In this document: positions 1 through 10,800 of the stretch, one piece after another
Layout of the letters: the number at the start of each line of letters is the position of its first letter
Position numbering within the stretch: the stretch's first letter is position 1
Origin: Agrypnia vestita
Taxonomy: Eukaryota > Arthropoda > Insecta > Trichoptera > Phryganeidae
Assembly (NCBI GenBank): GCA_016648135.1
Contig: JADDOH010001516.1
Location: forward strand, 124,001 to 188,000
Length of the DNA: 64,000 nucleotides
Reading direction: 5' to 3'
Notes under the pieces: generated by a model
What the model was told of the DNA's origin: nothing
Databases searched by the model: none
What the model saw: only the letters and a program-made list of their open reading frames with translations
Program-made: the position numbers and the translations under genes

Positions 1-957
1 AGTAAATTAAACAAAATTTAGGCATTATGGATGTCTTGTAGAGACGTAACTTTTGTTTTTATATGGAAAAATAGGTATGAAAGTGTTTTGGGCGTTTAAA
101 GCGCTTACGACATATGGTACCGCTGGCCTAAGATATCACTTTACACAATGTAACATTCACCGATTCAACCCATGATAAGTATCATTTCTATAAAAATTTT
201 GGAAGTTGTATATACGTCAATCTTGCACAACTGTTTTGTATATGAGTTTTATTTTACCAATGCCACCTGTGGATGAAATTTGTCATCCCCATTTGCACAC
301 CCCAACAAATGCATTCTTTTATTAGAGACTTTATTATTTTTATTATTTTTTAGGCAAAATTATTTTAATTGTTTGATAATTAAAACACCCACAAAGACTT
401 TCATCACTATTTTCCCATATAAAAATAGCTTTGTCTCTGTGAGACATACATAATATATATATATTGATTAATGATACCCCATGGAGATAATCCTCATCAA
501 GTATTAAAATTAAAATTTTAACGTACTTAAAAAATATTCTGAAAGGAAATTAGTCTGTCTCGGTACGATTAAAATTGATTTCTTCTTCTCTATAAAATAA
601 TATTAGAGTAATTCTTCTTTGGTTAGATTCTGTCTAAGAGTTATAGCTTATTCGTAAGTAACTAAACACTTGGCTTATACCTAAGTAAGATAATTACGAT
701 AAACTCGATAAGCAAGTATTATTACATAACAAAGCCAATATAATAATGATGGTATTAGATAATACGAAAATGACGATGGACAAATAGGTAAAAGGTAAGA
801 AAATTATGATAAACTAGGACTAAACAGTATTGATGATGATGGGCCTATAGATGTTTGGTAAGATTGTAGGGTAACATACACAACAAAGAAAGTTATTAGT
901 GAAAAATTAATCCTTCTTCTTCAAATGTAGCAAATTTATTTTGTGGTAACATAATTA
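1..957. other. AT-rich intergenic DNA, no gene seen
   Basis: I find no coding similarity, RNA gene or clear repeat structure here, only AT-rich sequence with short simple runs. Confidence 0.5.
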
Positions 958-1128
958 TAATTGTTATAAATTAACTTTGTTTAAACCACTTATTTATTGA
1001 AAAAAATCAACATGTTTCGAAGCCAATGGCTTCTTCGTCAGGAAAACAAAAATAATCAAAAATAATCGAAACATGTTGATTTTTTTCAATAAATAAGTGG
1101 TTTAAACAAAGTTAATTTATAACAATTA
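958..1128. repeat. Fold-back repeat with hammerhead-like hairpin
   Basis: A 63-bp perfect inverted repeat (958-1020 against 1066-1128) flanks a 45-base centre. On the minus strand the left arm and centre read CTGACGA (complement of 1035-1041), a GAAGCC/GGCTTC hairpin (1019-1033), then GAAAC (complement of 1014-1018), an arrangement like a hammerhead core. The outer arm carries the AATAAATAAGTGG and TTAAACAAAGTTA flank that recurs beside other copies in this window. The right arm starts just after the stem, so only the left copy keeps the core. No coding capacity. Confidence 0.75.
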
Positions 1129-1226
1129 AAAATTAATCCATTTATGATAAAGTAAAAAATGAACAAATGAGTAAACAATATAAATCTAATCTTAGCATAG
1201 TGAATGAAATTAGAAAATGGTTGCAC

Positions 1227-1400
1227 GAGTGTTTTGGACATTTTTAGTGAATGAATGAGGAAAGAATGGTAAGAAAGATATATGACGCAAGTGTTGACGG
1301 CTCCAGAAAGTGAGGGTGGCCGCGAAAAACTCGGCATGATCATATTAACCTGATAAGTCAGAAGAGTGTGGCACTCCATCCTCTCCGGCAACCCTCGCGA
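1227..1400 (+). pseudogene. LINE ORF2 C-terminal remnant
   Basis: One frame, broken by three stops, reads ECFGHF, then NEERMVRKIYDASVDGSRK, then WPRKTRHDHINLISQKS. This is the GHVxRM / GRPRKTW C-terminal signature of non-LTR retrotransposon ORF2 proteins. The fragment is too short to assign a clade. It resembles the remnant near 4.93-5.18 kb, so both may come from one family. It is non-functional. Confidence 0.6.
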
Positions 1401-2211
1401 AGAAAAGGTGTGATGGTTAGTTAGTTCATTTATTTATTAAAGATATAAAAAAGTTTTTAAAGAACGCCGAAAGATGTCACTGACGCATATATTTTTATTA
1501 AATCAGTAAAAAAGATCTTTCAAACTTCGAGAGCAAAATTTTCAAGTCTAGTTAGTGCTTTCAAATGTTTCTTCTATGTTTTCAATGAAATGAATTTGAC
1601 TTATTACTATTTATTTATTTACAAATAAGAACATGACATAAATATAATTATTGTCAATGTTACTTTTTATTAAGCTAAAGAAACGTCTTTGCAGTGAGAC
1701 ATAATAAGCAGAATGGACACATGTGTTGGTAACGTGTCGCTGTAAAACTATTATTAGAAGTCCCGATGCTTGCCAACCACCGGGTTAGTGAAAGTTTAGT
1801 GACCAAATATTTACTGTCTTGTATATTACTATTTTTAATTAATATATTTTGTAAATTAAAATAAAATACAAAATTTATTTGGCACTATAATTAAAGTAAT
1901 ATTTACCACAATGGACCAAAGTATCAGGGATTTGAAAGCCTTTGCGGTAATTTTAAGATTAGTAAGAATGACGCGTGTGTTAAAAATGTAATTTCGTTTA
2001 CGTACAATTTAAATGAACTACTCAAATTTATTTTAACAAAAACTTATCAAATTATTATTATAATTAAACATAAAGAAACAATAAATGAAATACATTTGAT
2101 CTTACTCTTATTTATTACAATAATTTGAACAAACACAATAAACTATTTCAAAAATCATCGTGTTACCCGAAAACAAATACTTTTAACAAATCAAGTTCAT
2201 TGTAAATTCAG
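1401..2211. other. Intergenic DNA, nothing recognised
   Basis: AT-rich sequence without an open frame of interest or an obvious repeat border. Confidence 0.4.
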
Positions 2212-2508
2212 GAGCGACGAGCAAGAGGTGACCTCATCGAGACATTCAAGATTCTATCGGGTTACTACAATATTCCCAATATGACAGATATGTTTGCATT
2301 TAACACTAATGTGGGCCTTTGAGGACATCACCTGAAGTTGAACAAGTCTCGGTTCTCGTGTAACCCAAGAAAGCATGCATTAAGCAATAGAGTGGTCAAT
2401 ATGTGGAACAGTTTGCCTGAAGGCGTTGTGTCTGCAGCCAGTGTCAATCAGTTTAAGAATAGGCTAGATATTCAAGTGAGAGACAGTGATATGGGCCTAT
2501 CAACTTAA
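2212..2508 (+). pseudogene. CR1/L2-like LINE ORF2 C-terminus, one internal stop
   Basis: A single 99-codon frame reads ERRARGDLIETFKILSGYYN, then GHHLKLNKSRF, then NRVVNMWNSLPEGVVSA and FKNRLD before a terminal stop at 2506-2508. The order RRxRGDLIE-FKIL, GH-LKL, NRVVxxWNSLPxxVVSAxSVNxFKNRLD is the characteristic end of CR1/L2-group ORF2. One in-frame TGA sits just before GHHLKL, as expected from a CGA to TGA change. A run of AAT repeats follows (about 2520-2560), typical of a LINE 3' tail. The copy is 5' truncated and dead. Confidence 0.8.
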
Positions 2509-3452
2509 GCTGCCTGCCCATTATCAATAATTATAATAATAAAAAAAATAATAAATCTAACGGTGAAAGATTTACGTCAGATTATATTTTATATCTGTAC
2601 AACATGTTTATATCATGATGGATATGTGTGAATAAAAAATTTAAAGAAGCCTCGTGGGTTTGTAGAATGAAAGAGTAGTTGTGATTGCGTATGAACGTTT
2701 GTTTCTCGTCGGAGAGAAGCTTCGAGAGAAAGTGAGACTAAAAAGTAGAATAACAAAAAAAGTCTTTGGGCGCGCAGCAGAGGTCTGCCCGATAGGATGG
2801 TGGAGACCCAATTGCCTTTTTTGCGAGCAAGCCATTAATATAATCGCCATCTGAGGAAAGTGCATACAGTTGCTAACGAGGTATTTAATTTGGTTGCCGT
2901 ATTGCATGCCCTCTGATATCCACATCCACAGTCTGTTAACCTATTTTTTCATCCTAAAAATAATTAGCAATATAACCATAATAACTTCATGATTCACATA
3001 CACGAATATATGACACGATTGTATTTTGTGATCATATTATCTTCAAAATGATCATAAAATATTTATTTTTTGTATTCTAATTACACTCTAGGACCATCTC
3101 TCAGGATCAATTTGTTTATATTTGTTAAAGCACTTAAAAATTAAATTATGGAAATTTTATTGTTGTTCATGTTTGAGTTCGTCTTTTCTTTCGTTTAGCT
3201 CTTATCAGAGCATTCATTGGCATTAATGATAACACCATAACTATCCAGTACCTTACGTAACATTTCAGACGACTTCTGGAAGTGAGACATTGGTTATCAG
3301 CTCACGGATCTCAGTTCTCAGATCTCAGAGATGAATACTTTCTATTTAGTTTTATACTGATAGTCTCTCAATTCCATCCGTACTTCTTACAATATGTTAT
3401 AAGTATTTAAGTATTCGCATTGGTGTTGTGAATGAAAGACGTGCCATAACAT
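2509..3452. other. Intergenic DNA, nothing recognised
   Basis: After the LINE tail the sequence is AT-rich. An open stretch at 2641-2925 on the minus strand has no family features and is treated as chance. Confidence 0.4.
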
Positions 3453-4019
3453 ATATAGGGTGGCCCATCGGGTACGCCGAAATCAATTATCCCACAATTC
3501 TTTTATATTGTATTTGGTTACCCAAATGTATGACATTTGTCATCTGCTGCCATTGCAGTTATTAAAAATGGACTGCTATAAGAATAACAATTTTTTATTG
3601 TTAAAACATTTTACGAATTTGGTGAAAATAATACTGAGACCGTTAAAAAATTTCGTATAATTCTTGGTAAACATGTTTCAATTAATGAGTCCACCATTCG
3701 AATATTGATTGAAAAAATCGAGGAAACTGGTTTTAATATGAGCAACTGCGTTCTCATCCTGAGCGGTTAGCCGGAAATATCGCAGTCATCAGTGAAAGTA
3801 TTGATGAGTATCCAGGAACATCAGCAGTTTGTCGTCCTTAATAATTGAACATTAGCAGAACCAGTTTGCAAGGAATTCTCACTGAAGACCTTCACCTCAT
3901 CCTTATGCTACTTGACGCGATGCAATTTTTTGCTCTAATTTTTTGTAAACTCTACTATCTATGCTAGCAAATCACAAACAATTCCTGAACTGAAGTATAT
4001 CAGATGGAACACCCTATAT
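3453..4019 (+). mobile_element. Degenerate Tc1/mariner-type element with terminal inverted repeats
   Basis: The ends read ATATAGGGTGGCCCATCG on the left and, as reverse complement, ATATAGGGTGTTCCATCT on the right, flanked by TA-rich sequence. Between them are frame-broken pieces of a transposase N-terminal region: STIRILIEKIEETG near 3690-3740 and ISRTSLQGILTEDLHL near 3853-3900, which match the helix-turn-helix part of a common insect Tc1/mariner-like family. The catalytic part is missing, so this is a deleted relic of about 570 bp. Confidence 0.65.
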
Positions 4020-4925
4020 TTGTTGCATGATGGTGCAATCCTTTCGCCACTAACGCCCTATCTCTCATGCTTTCTTCCTGTACTTCCTGTATTCTTGTTA
4101 TTTCAGTGTAAATAACTTATAATCAATAGTTTCCTTCTTATCTTCGCACCTTAGTGCAACTGATGCGAATTGCTATCTTGCGAAATTTCGTTAAATTTGA
4201 GTTATTTCTAAAATACAACTCAAAGGTTTGTTACTTCCCGAACACCCTGTTACCGAATTCTTTAGTTCCGATGGTTGTTCTGATTTTCAGTTTAAAATCA
4301 GCATGGTCGAGGACAAAATATTTTCCCAAATAAACATCCCACTCATTAAATACAAATTCATGCATTGTATATTCTTTAACTAAACATAAAATAAAACAAA
4401 CACAATACCAGCGCTTGAGTAAATCCGATTAGTCTATTTTGTATTTACATTAATGTTATATTAATATAATATTATATTTTCTGGCATTCTGTCAACGTCT
4501 CGTCTGGATAAATAGGTAATAAATCGAATTTGAGGGAGTAAATTTGTTCCATTGAGTAAAAAGGTGTTTTTCAAAACGATCGAAAAAATCACGTAGTTTG
4601 TAGATAGTTATTTAACCCTTTGTTTGTTTCTTGTGTATTTTATTTATGCCCTTAAAGGTGTGAGTTTTATATTTGATAGTTTGTGTTAAAGAGTGTTAGG
4701 TAGAGATGGCAAGGCTGAGAACGATATCGAAAGGAGAGGAACTTTAAGAAAGATAAGCTATTAATACAATTATACCCCATTCAATCTGTCAAATTGAGTG
4801 AAATTAGCGGTAAATAATGAAGTTCTGGTGCCAAATCTAATATATGGAAGTGTAGTCTGGAATCGGCAAAATAAAAACGAAAGTGTGGTTTCTTAAACAT
4901 GTGTGTGTGAAAATATTTGTGCGAC
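4020..4925. other. Intergenic DNA, nothing recognised
   Basis: No frame or repeat that I can support. Confidence 0.35.
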
Positions 4926-5180
4926 AGAGTGAAGAATAGAATAGATAGAATCAAGAAAGGTTCACTGAGAAGATTTGGCCATGTGGAGAGGATGGTAAAA
5001 AAAATTATAGGACGAATGTTGAAGGCAGCAGAAACTGAGGGCATTCGCGGAAGACATAGCATGACCAGATAAATCAAATATTGGAGGATGGCCCTATTAG
5101 AGAGAAGATTTATGAAAGCGGACGAAGCAAAAGTGGTGTGCCAGGACTAAAAGGTGTGGCGTTCTATCCTTTCTGCATAA
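4926..5180 (+). pseudogene. LINE ORF2 C-terminal remnant
   Basis: One frame with three stops reads GSLRRFGHVERMVKKIIGRM, then EGIRGRHSMTR, IKYWRMALLERRFMKADEAK and VWRSILSA. The FGHVERM motif and the DEAK-VWRSI ending are typical of non-LTR retrotransposon C-termini. It appears related to the remnant at 1227-1400. No intact product is possible. Confidence 0.65.
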
Positions 5181-5335
5181 CTCTATAGAAAATGGTCTGG
5201 TCAGTTAGTTAGTTTTAAAATACGTTCTTCTTTTATTTTCACTAATATAAAATTTCTACTGCTTGTACAAATTTGTACTCTTAGATCGAGTTATTATGTT
5301 ACTTAACAATAACTGCCTTCTTCTTCTTCTTTTGT

Positions 5336-5425
5336 TAGATCCTTGATCTGTGTTGACAGGTTAGGTTAAGTCAAGTTAGGCAAGGTTAGGTTAGGTTACT
5401 GTTACGGTTACGGTTAGGAACTGTC
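5336..5425 (+). repeat. TTAGG-like short repeat run
   Basis: The stretch has several GTTAGGTTA and AAGGTTAGGTT units interrupted by GTTACGGTTACGG units. It resembles the arthropod telomere motif TTAGG but is short, imperfect and internal, so it is more likely an interstitial or transposon-borne run than a telomere. Confidence 0.5.
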
Positions 5426-5444
5426 CCTCTCACTAATTATATTA

Positions 5445-5645
5445 TTACTAGTTGTATCCCAAAAATTACGGTACTCTTACATGTCGGTTCTGAAAGAAAA
5501 GGTGTTTATTTATATAATTTTAAAAAAAGAGTTGAGAAACAAAATATATAAAATATGTTACGGACGTTGCTCGAAGCTACGGGGACAGACAGACAGACGG
5601 ACGGACGGACAGATATCGAAATTATTATAATTTGGATATTAATTA
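5445..5645 (+). repeat. Dispersed repeat family A, copy 1 (GACA/GGAC tail)
   Basis: Starts at GTTGTATCCCAAAAATTACG, passes through a CTTACATGTCGGTTC block and ends in ACAGACAGACAGACGGACGG followed by an AAATTATTATAATTTGGA-like tail. The same order of blocks is at 12383-12690, 35430-35740 and, interrupted, 38803-39540. There is no coding content; it may be a SINE or a non-autonomous element. Confidence 0.6.
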
Positions 5646-7728
5646 CATCTGATGATGACAAGGAATACTTCTCTCATGTTTATCTCAAAATACAAATCAT
5701 ATTGTATTTTGGTAGTCTACGCCGTTATCACTATTGTTAAAATAATAAAATAATATTAAATATATAAAGAAAAGGAAGTTAGTGAATGGACAGTGGTAGT
5801 ACAGATGGCACCAAAATACCGATGAATGAGAATTCCTGGACACAATCTTGAATTTAAGATACGTATATGAAGAAGATGAGGTTGAAAAAAATAAATTCAT
5901 GCTCTTACCAACAATATTTTTAAATAATATTAAATAAATTCAAGTAAGGTTTATTATATAATTTTTGTTTTTCTTTCATGTCACTTATTTTTCTTGCCTT
6001 AGTTACATTAAAATATTAGAAGATATATTTTCTAATACTGAAATGTAATAATAAATTACGACATACACTCACAATTGCCCAGGCTTTAGATAGACTTGGT
6101 AATGTGTATAACAAATTTGTTGACATTTTTTATAAAAACATGAAAGTTATCTGAGGGAAACTCGATTACGAAAATCAAATCTGTTTTAATTTCCAAATAA
6201 AATAAAAATTATTGAAATCACACTTAATTTTTGTTAAGTAACGCGATTAAATATTATTAAATCTATAATGAACTGGGCTTTTATCATAATCACTTGAAAT
6301 ATGGAAAAAATAGTAGAACGTTCTCGAGGCATCGTGAAACATTTTGTATAAAAGGTGAGCGGGTGCGCGCTGGGAGTTGTTGTTGTTGGACAGCGGGACA
6401 TATTATATAAGCTCACAGTCCACAGATAAAAGCCACAGATAGTCGATAGACAGAAGGACGAAAGTCCACAGATAAAAGCGAACAGCGCCTTGCAAACCGA
6501 ACACCAGCGACAATAATTAAGAGGAGTACTTAACAGATATTTGGAAATAAAAGCAACCACTTACCTGCGATTCACAAAATTTGCGTGAATTAGTGTGATC
6601 ATTTGTGAAATATTTTAGTGACAGTGGGTAAGTGTGAATTAAAAATTAACCCGTAAAAAACAAGTTTTTATTATACTCCCTTTCTCCACGCGTCGGATTC
6701 AAAAATTAAACAATACAAAAATCGTTAAAATGTCGAAAAATCCAAAACTATACTATAATTATTTTCAAAAAATAATCGAAAATTTGTTAGATTACTTTTA
6801 TCATCACCACGAGTCTGCTTGCAAAGTTTCAGCTCGATTGGATCACGGGAAAAGGGTCAAGCCTACAAGCAGACGCTACGAGTTAAAAAAAGGAATAAAA
6901 ATAAAATTCGTGTCCAGTTACTTTGTGTGATAAATAAAACTTTCAATTGTTTAACATTTTACATTTTTTTTGTTTCACTTTCTTCCCACAGCCACGATCC
7001 TACGATAATATGTTACAGAAAAAGTGTAAATTTTGATAATGTGTGCATTAACATGTGTAGAGAATATATTAACATTCGATAATGTATACATCAGCTAATA
7101 GTTTATGCATACACAATAGTAATTAATGTATACATTATCGAAACGTAAACATGTACGATGTACCAGTGTGTACGCCGGTACGCCAGGAAAAAGAAATTGT
7201 CAAGCAATTCGCCGCACGATTTGTGGACTTTTCTTTCGGGTGCCCTCTGGCTAATTTTATCCGTCGGCGCTCGCGACCAGGCGGAAAGCTCTCCGGAAGC
7301 TCAGAAAGCTCCATCAGTTTGTAAATACGGCCATTCGGTTAACGAGCGACTTTGAAAACAAACGCATCTCCTCAGAATTATCCAAACACTTTGAAATTTT
7401 CAAAACAAAACAACCTTAACGTTCCAAACATCAAACACCGAGCTTTTGATGTCTAGAGTGTCTCGCGCTGTGCCGAAATGGTTAATTTTCCATTAAAAAA
7501 TGTAAGCACTTCTGTTGTGGCACTTTTCTAGAAGATGTTCAACGAGTGGGTGAAATCAGCTCAATATTAGAAGCAGTGAAGTGAAAATTGTCCCAGTTCA
7601 CCCTTTGTTCCTCGAATAATTAAATTATATTTTTTTAAATATACTAAATAGGCCAGACTTTAATTATAAATTATGTGATCTGATCCGTCAAATTTTTAAC
7701 ACTAAAATTATAATATTCACATGAAAAA
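5646..7728. other. Upstream region of the glutamate receptor gene
   Basis: This probably includes the promoter and 5' untranslated region. A TATAAAAGG sequence is at about 6347-6355, but it lies far from the start codon and may belong to a transposon. A 17-bp perfect inverted repeat (7075-7091 and 7126-7142) could form a hairpin. A more GC-rich stretch at about 7155-7360 is open on the + strand for 65 codons but has no recognisable domain. The transcription start cannot be fixed from sequence alone. Confidence 0.35.
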
Positions 7729-7732
7729 ATGA
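7721..7732 (+). promoter_or_regulatory. Minimal upstream ORF overlapping the receptor start codon
   Basis: ATG AAA AAA TGA, whose stop overlaps the main ATG in the sequence ATGA. Such an arrangement can lower initiation at the main start or support reinitiation. It matters only if the transcript starts upstream of 7721. Confidence 0.5.
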
Positions 7733-7807
7733 AGCCTAAACAAGTGTTGTTTTTGTTTTTTGTGATTACTGTCAATCTTGTTTCTTCTGCCAGACATATA
7801 AAAATAG
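7729..7807 (+). CDS. Glutamate receptor exon 1: signal peptide
   Basis: Starts at the ATG for [20 protein letters not shown], a Lys-rich start followed by a hydrophobic core, with likely cleavage near SSA/R. It ends in phase 1 at ATAG/GTGAGT. A three-codon upstream ORF (ATG at 7721, Met-Lys-Lys-stop) overlaps this ATG as ATGA. No better upstream in-frame start is seen. Confidence 0.88.
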
Positions 7808-10800
7808 GTGAGTAATATTTAATTTCAAATTGTGTTTTTCCTATTGTGTAAATGCATAAACTATACTCACTACCTAATAATAATTTCGTTGTCCATCCGT
7901 AACGTCCTAGAATCCAACAGCTGATAAAATGAATATATTGACTTAATGATTTATTAATAAAATACTGTGAATAAAAACTATGTAATTAACTAAGGTCAAT
8001 ACTATCAAAAACTTATATCATTTAAAATATAATTCCTTTTGAAACTCTTAAAACAATGCACGTAGCCATGATAGAACCAATAATTCTATATGGTATTTTG
8101 GTATGGGGAAATACATTTCAAACAAGCATAAAACAAACAGTAAACCTACAAAAGAAAATAATTAAATGCATCTTACCTAATAGTACAGTAAAGTCTATAA
8201 AAAAAAAGGAAAAGAGATTTTTTCGGAAATAAAATTAATGAATATAAAAAATACAGGCTTATACTGAGTAACTACTATAATGATGACCATAAAACACTTG
8301 TAATGAATACGTATAATACGAGACAAATGTCACTTGGAAAATATATTATACTGAGACGCAACAATTATTATGGAGAAAGAACATTGCAATGAAAGAACTT
8401 TTGAACTATATGCCCATATTTCAGTGTAATAAAAATTTAAACAAATTATTCAACATTTAAAATAAATTTAAATACTATGTTTTAAACCACTTATTACTAG
8501 ATACTTGTCAACCAGTTTTGGTTCGTCTCAACTTTCATCAGGACAATATAATACATTATATTATACTTGTCAACCTTCATCAGGACAATATAATACATTA
8601 TATTATACTTGTCCTAGTGAAGGTTGAGATCAACCGAAACAAGTTGATAAATATATAGTAACAAGTAGTTTATAACTAAGTATTTAATTTTATTTTAAAG
8701 GTAGTATAATTTCAAGCTACAAAGCGTTTTCTTGCTTTGAACATTTTAAACAAATAAGTTCATCCATTAATGTATTGCAAATTTCATTTTAATTAATCAT
8801 TTGTCGAAATATACAATTCTCTATGTAACAATATGCGTCACTAGCGCTTCCAGATGGCTCAATAAAAATAAGGCATAATATATAATTTCTTAATTTAATT
8901 CATTTTATTTTTTGTTATTCTGACGAAGAAGCCATTGGCTTCGAAACATGTCGAATTTATTTCAATAAAAAGTGGTGTTTACAAAGTTATTTAATATAAA
9001 TTATAATATATAATGTCAATCACTCCTTATCAAGACACTATGCTACTCTAGATAGCGATATATTCTCACAACCTAAACTGGCGGCCGAAATATATAATAA
9101 ATGTATGTTATTTTTTATGGGTTTTAGCTATTTATATAATAAATGTTTGTATTATTGTAGAAATTATTTCAAGTTATTTGTGGATTTATTAATTTTTTTC
9201 TTCTAAAAACATGATAATAGGCCAATACGTAACACTTTAGTATAATGAATTTTTCATAATCGTGCAAATGAAACATATATTCAACTTCCAAAAATTTGAT
9301 TGTTGTGGTAATCTATTATGGGTATACTTGGTGAAAGTCACATTGTATACAGTGATCAGTAAAGCCAGCCGTACGACAGCCTATTAAAGATAGGTCGTAA
9401 GCCCTATGAACTCTAAAAAAAGACAATTTTTTATACGTGATAAATATTTATATTATGCTTCACCAAATAATATAAATGAGGCACGGGAATATTCTCCCTA
9501 CGAGAATATAATATAGTAGAGATATATATCGTATATATGATAGAGACATAGAGATATATATGTATATATATATATATAACATTTCAGATAAAGCGACAGA
9601 AAGTTTTCCAGGTGACATTAAAGCCATTTTTATACTAACAATAGCTTCTTAGGCAAACTTATAACAAACTCTGCATAAAGACAAAGTCGACCCGCTAAAT
9701 CATTCCGATATTTATAAACTAAATTGTAATGACTGTTCGACATTTAATAAATGTAAAACGGCCATAATTTTTAATTAAGAGTAAAGGAACTCTTGACATA
9801 TCTCAATAACAATAACATTTCTGAATTCGCGAATCATATTTTGTAAACAGGCCACACGTTTAAAAAGGTAAGCGGTATCGAGATTCTACATGTAAATAAT
9901 AGAGCCCATAGATAAGATAACTTTTTAAGTACCCCCACCATAACTGTGGCCACGTCCTCGTTCAAAAATTGATTTGTTTGCTAATAAGTAATGGATAGTT
10001 AATTTACCTCCCACCTGATGAAGATACAGTGGTGTCGAGGCCGGTAGACGTTGAGTTACTAGTTAAGTGGTTAATACAAAGATGTTTACTTAATAAAAAT
10101 TAATAATTATGTCTAACAACAACGTTGATGAACGCATTAAACACAAAAAATACGAAAGAGGACTTCCATACCTACTTTTGTAGGCAGTAAGGAAACCTGC
10201 ATAAAATATTTTGGTTTACTCTGACTTGTGTTTTAATTTGCACAGGTGGTCTTTTTGACTCCGAAGATGACTCGCAGGAGATGGCCTTCAAGTGTGTGGT
10301 GGACGCCATCAATGCTGAGAGAGAAATGCTTCCGAGACACATCCTTGTGGCTAAAACCGAAAGGGTTCCACAATTTGACAGCTTTGCGGTGTCGCAAGCA
10401 GTCTGCGGAATGCTCCAGGTACGAGGAATGACTTATGTCATAATGTGAAAGCAAGTGCATTCTATTGTTGAATATATCTCATGTTATTTTTTCAATTGGT
10501 TGAGCAACTTTGTAGATTGACATTTAAAAAAATTGATTTTATTATTTGTTTGTATCCACTTATTATCATTTATTTATTAATTACACCTACATATTTCGGA
10601 AAAACCTTTCCATCATCAGGGTGTTTAATAAATGTCAAAATATCAAAATGAATGAAGTCTTTTGTTTTTCTGAAGTTTCAAATCATTTATTTGAAAATGA
10701 TGACGGTTTTGATACAGATTTAGAAATTTCTATGTGGCACATAAATAATTTTGGTCTGAAATTGAATAATTTATAATCATTAAAAATTAGCAAAGCATGT

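Noticed and set aside
5336..5425. Telomere
   Set aside because: The TTAGG-like run is short, impure and internal.
7158..7355. 65-codon + strand frame upstream of the receptor
   Set aside because: No domain, no splice link into the receptor frame; may just be GC-richer untranslated sequence.
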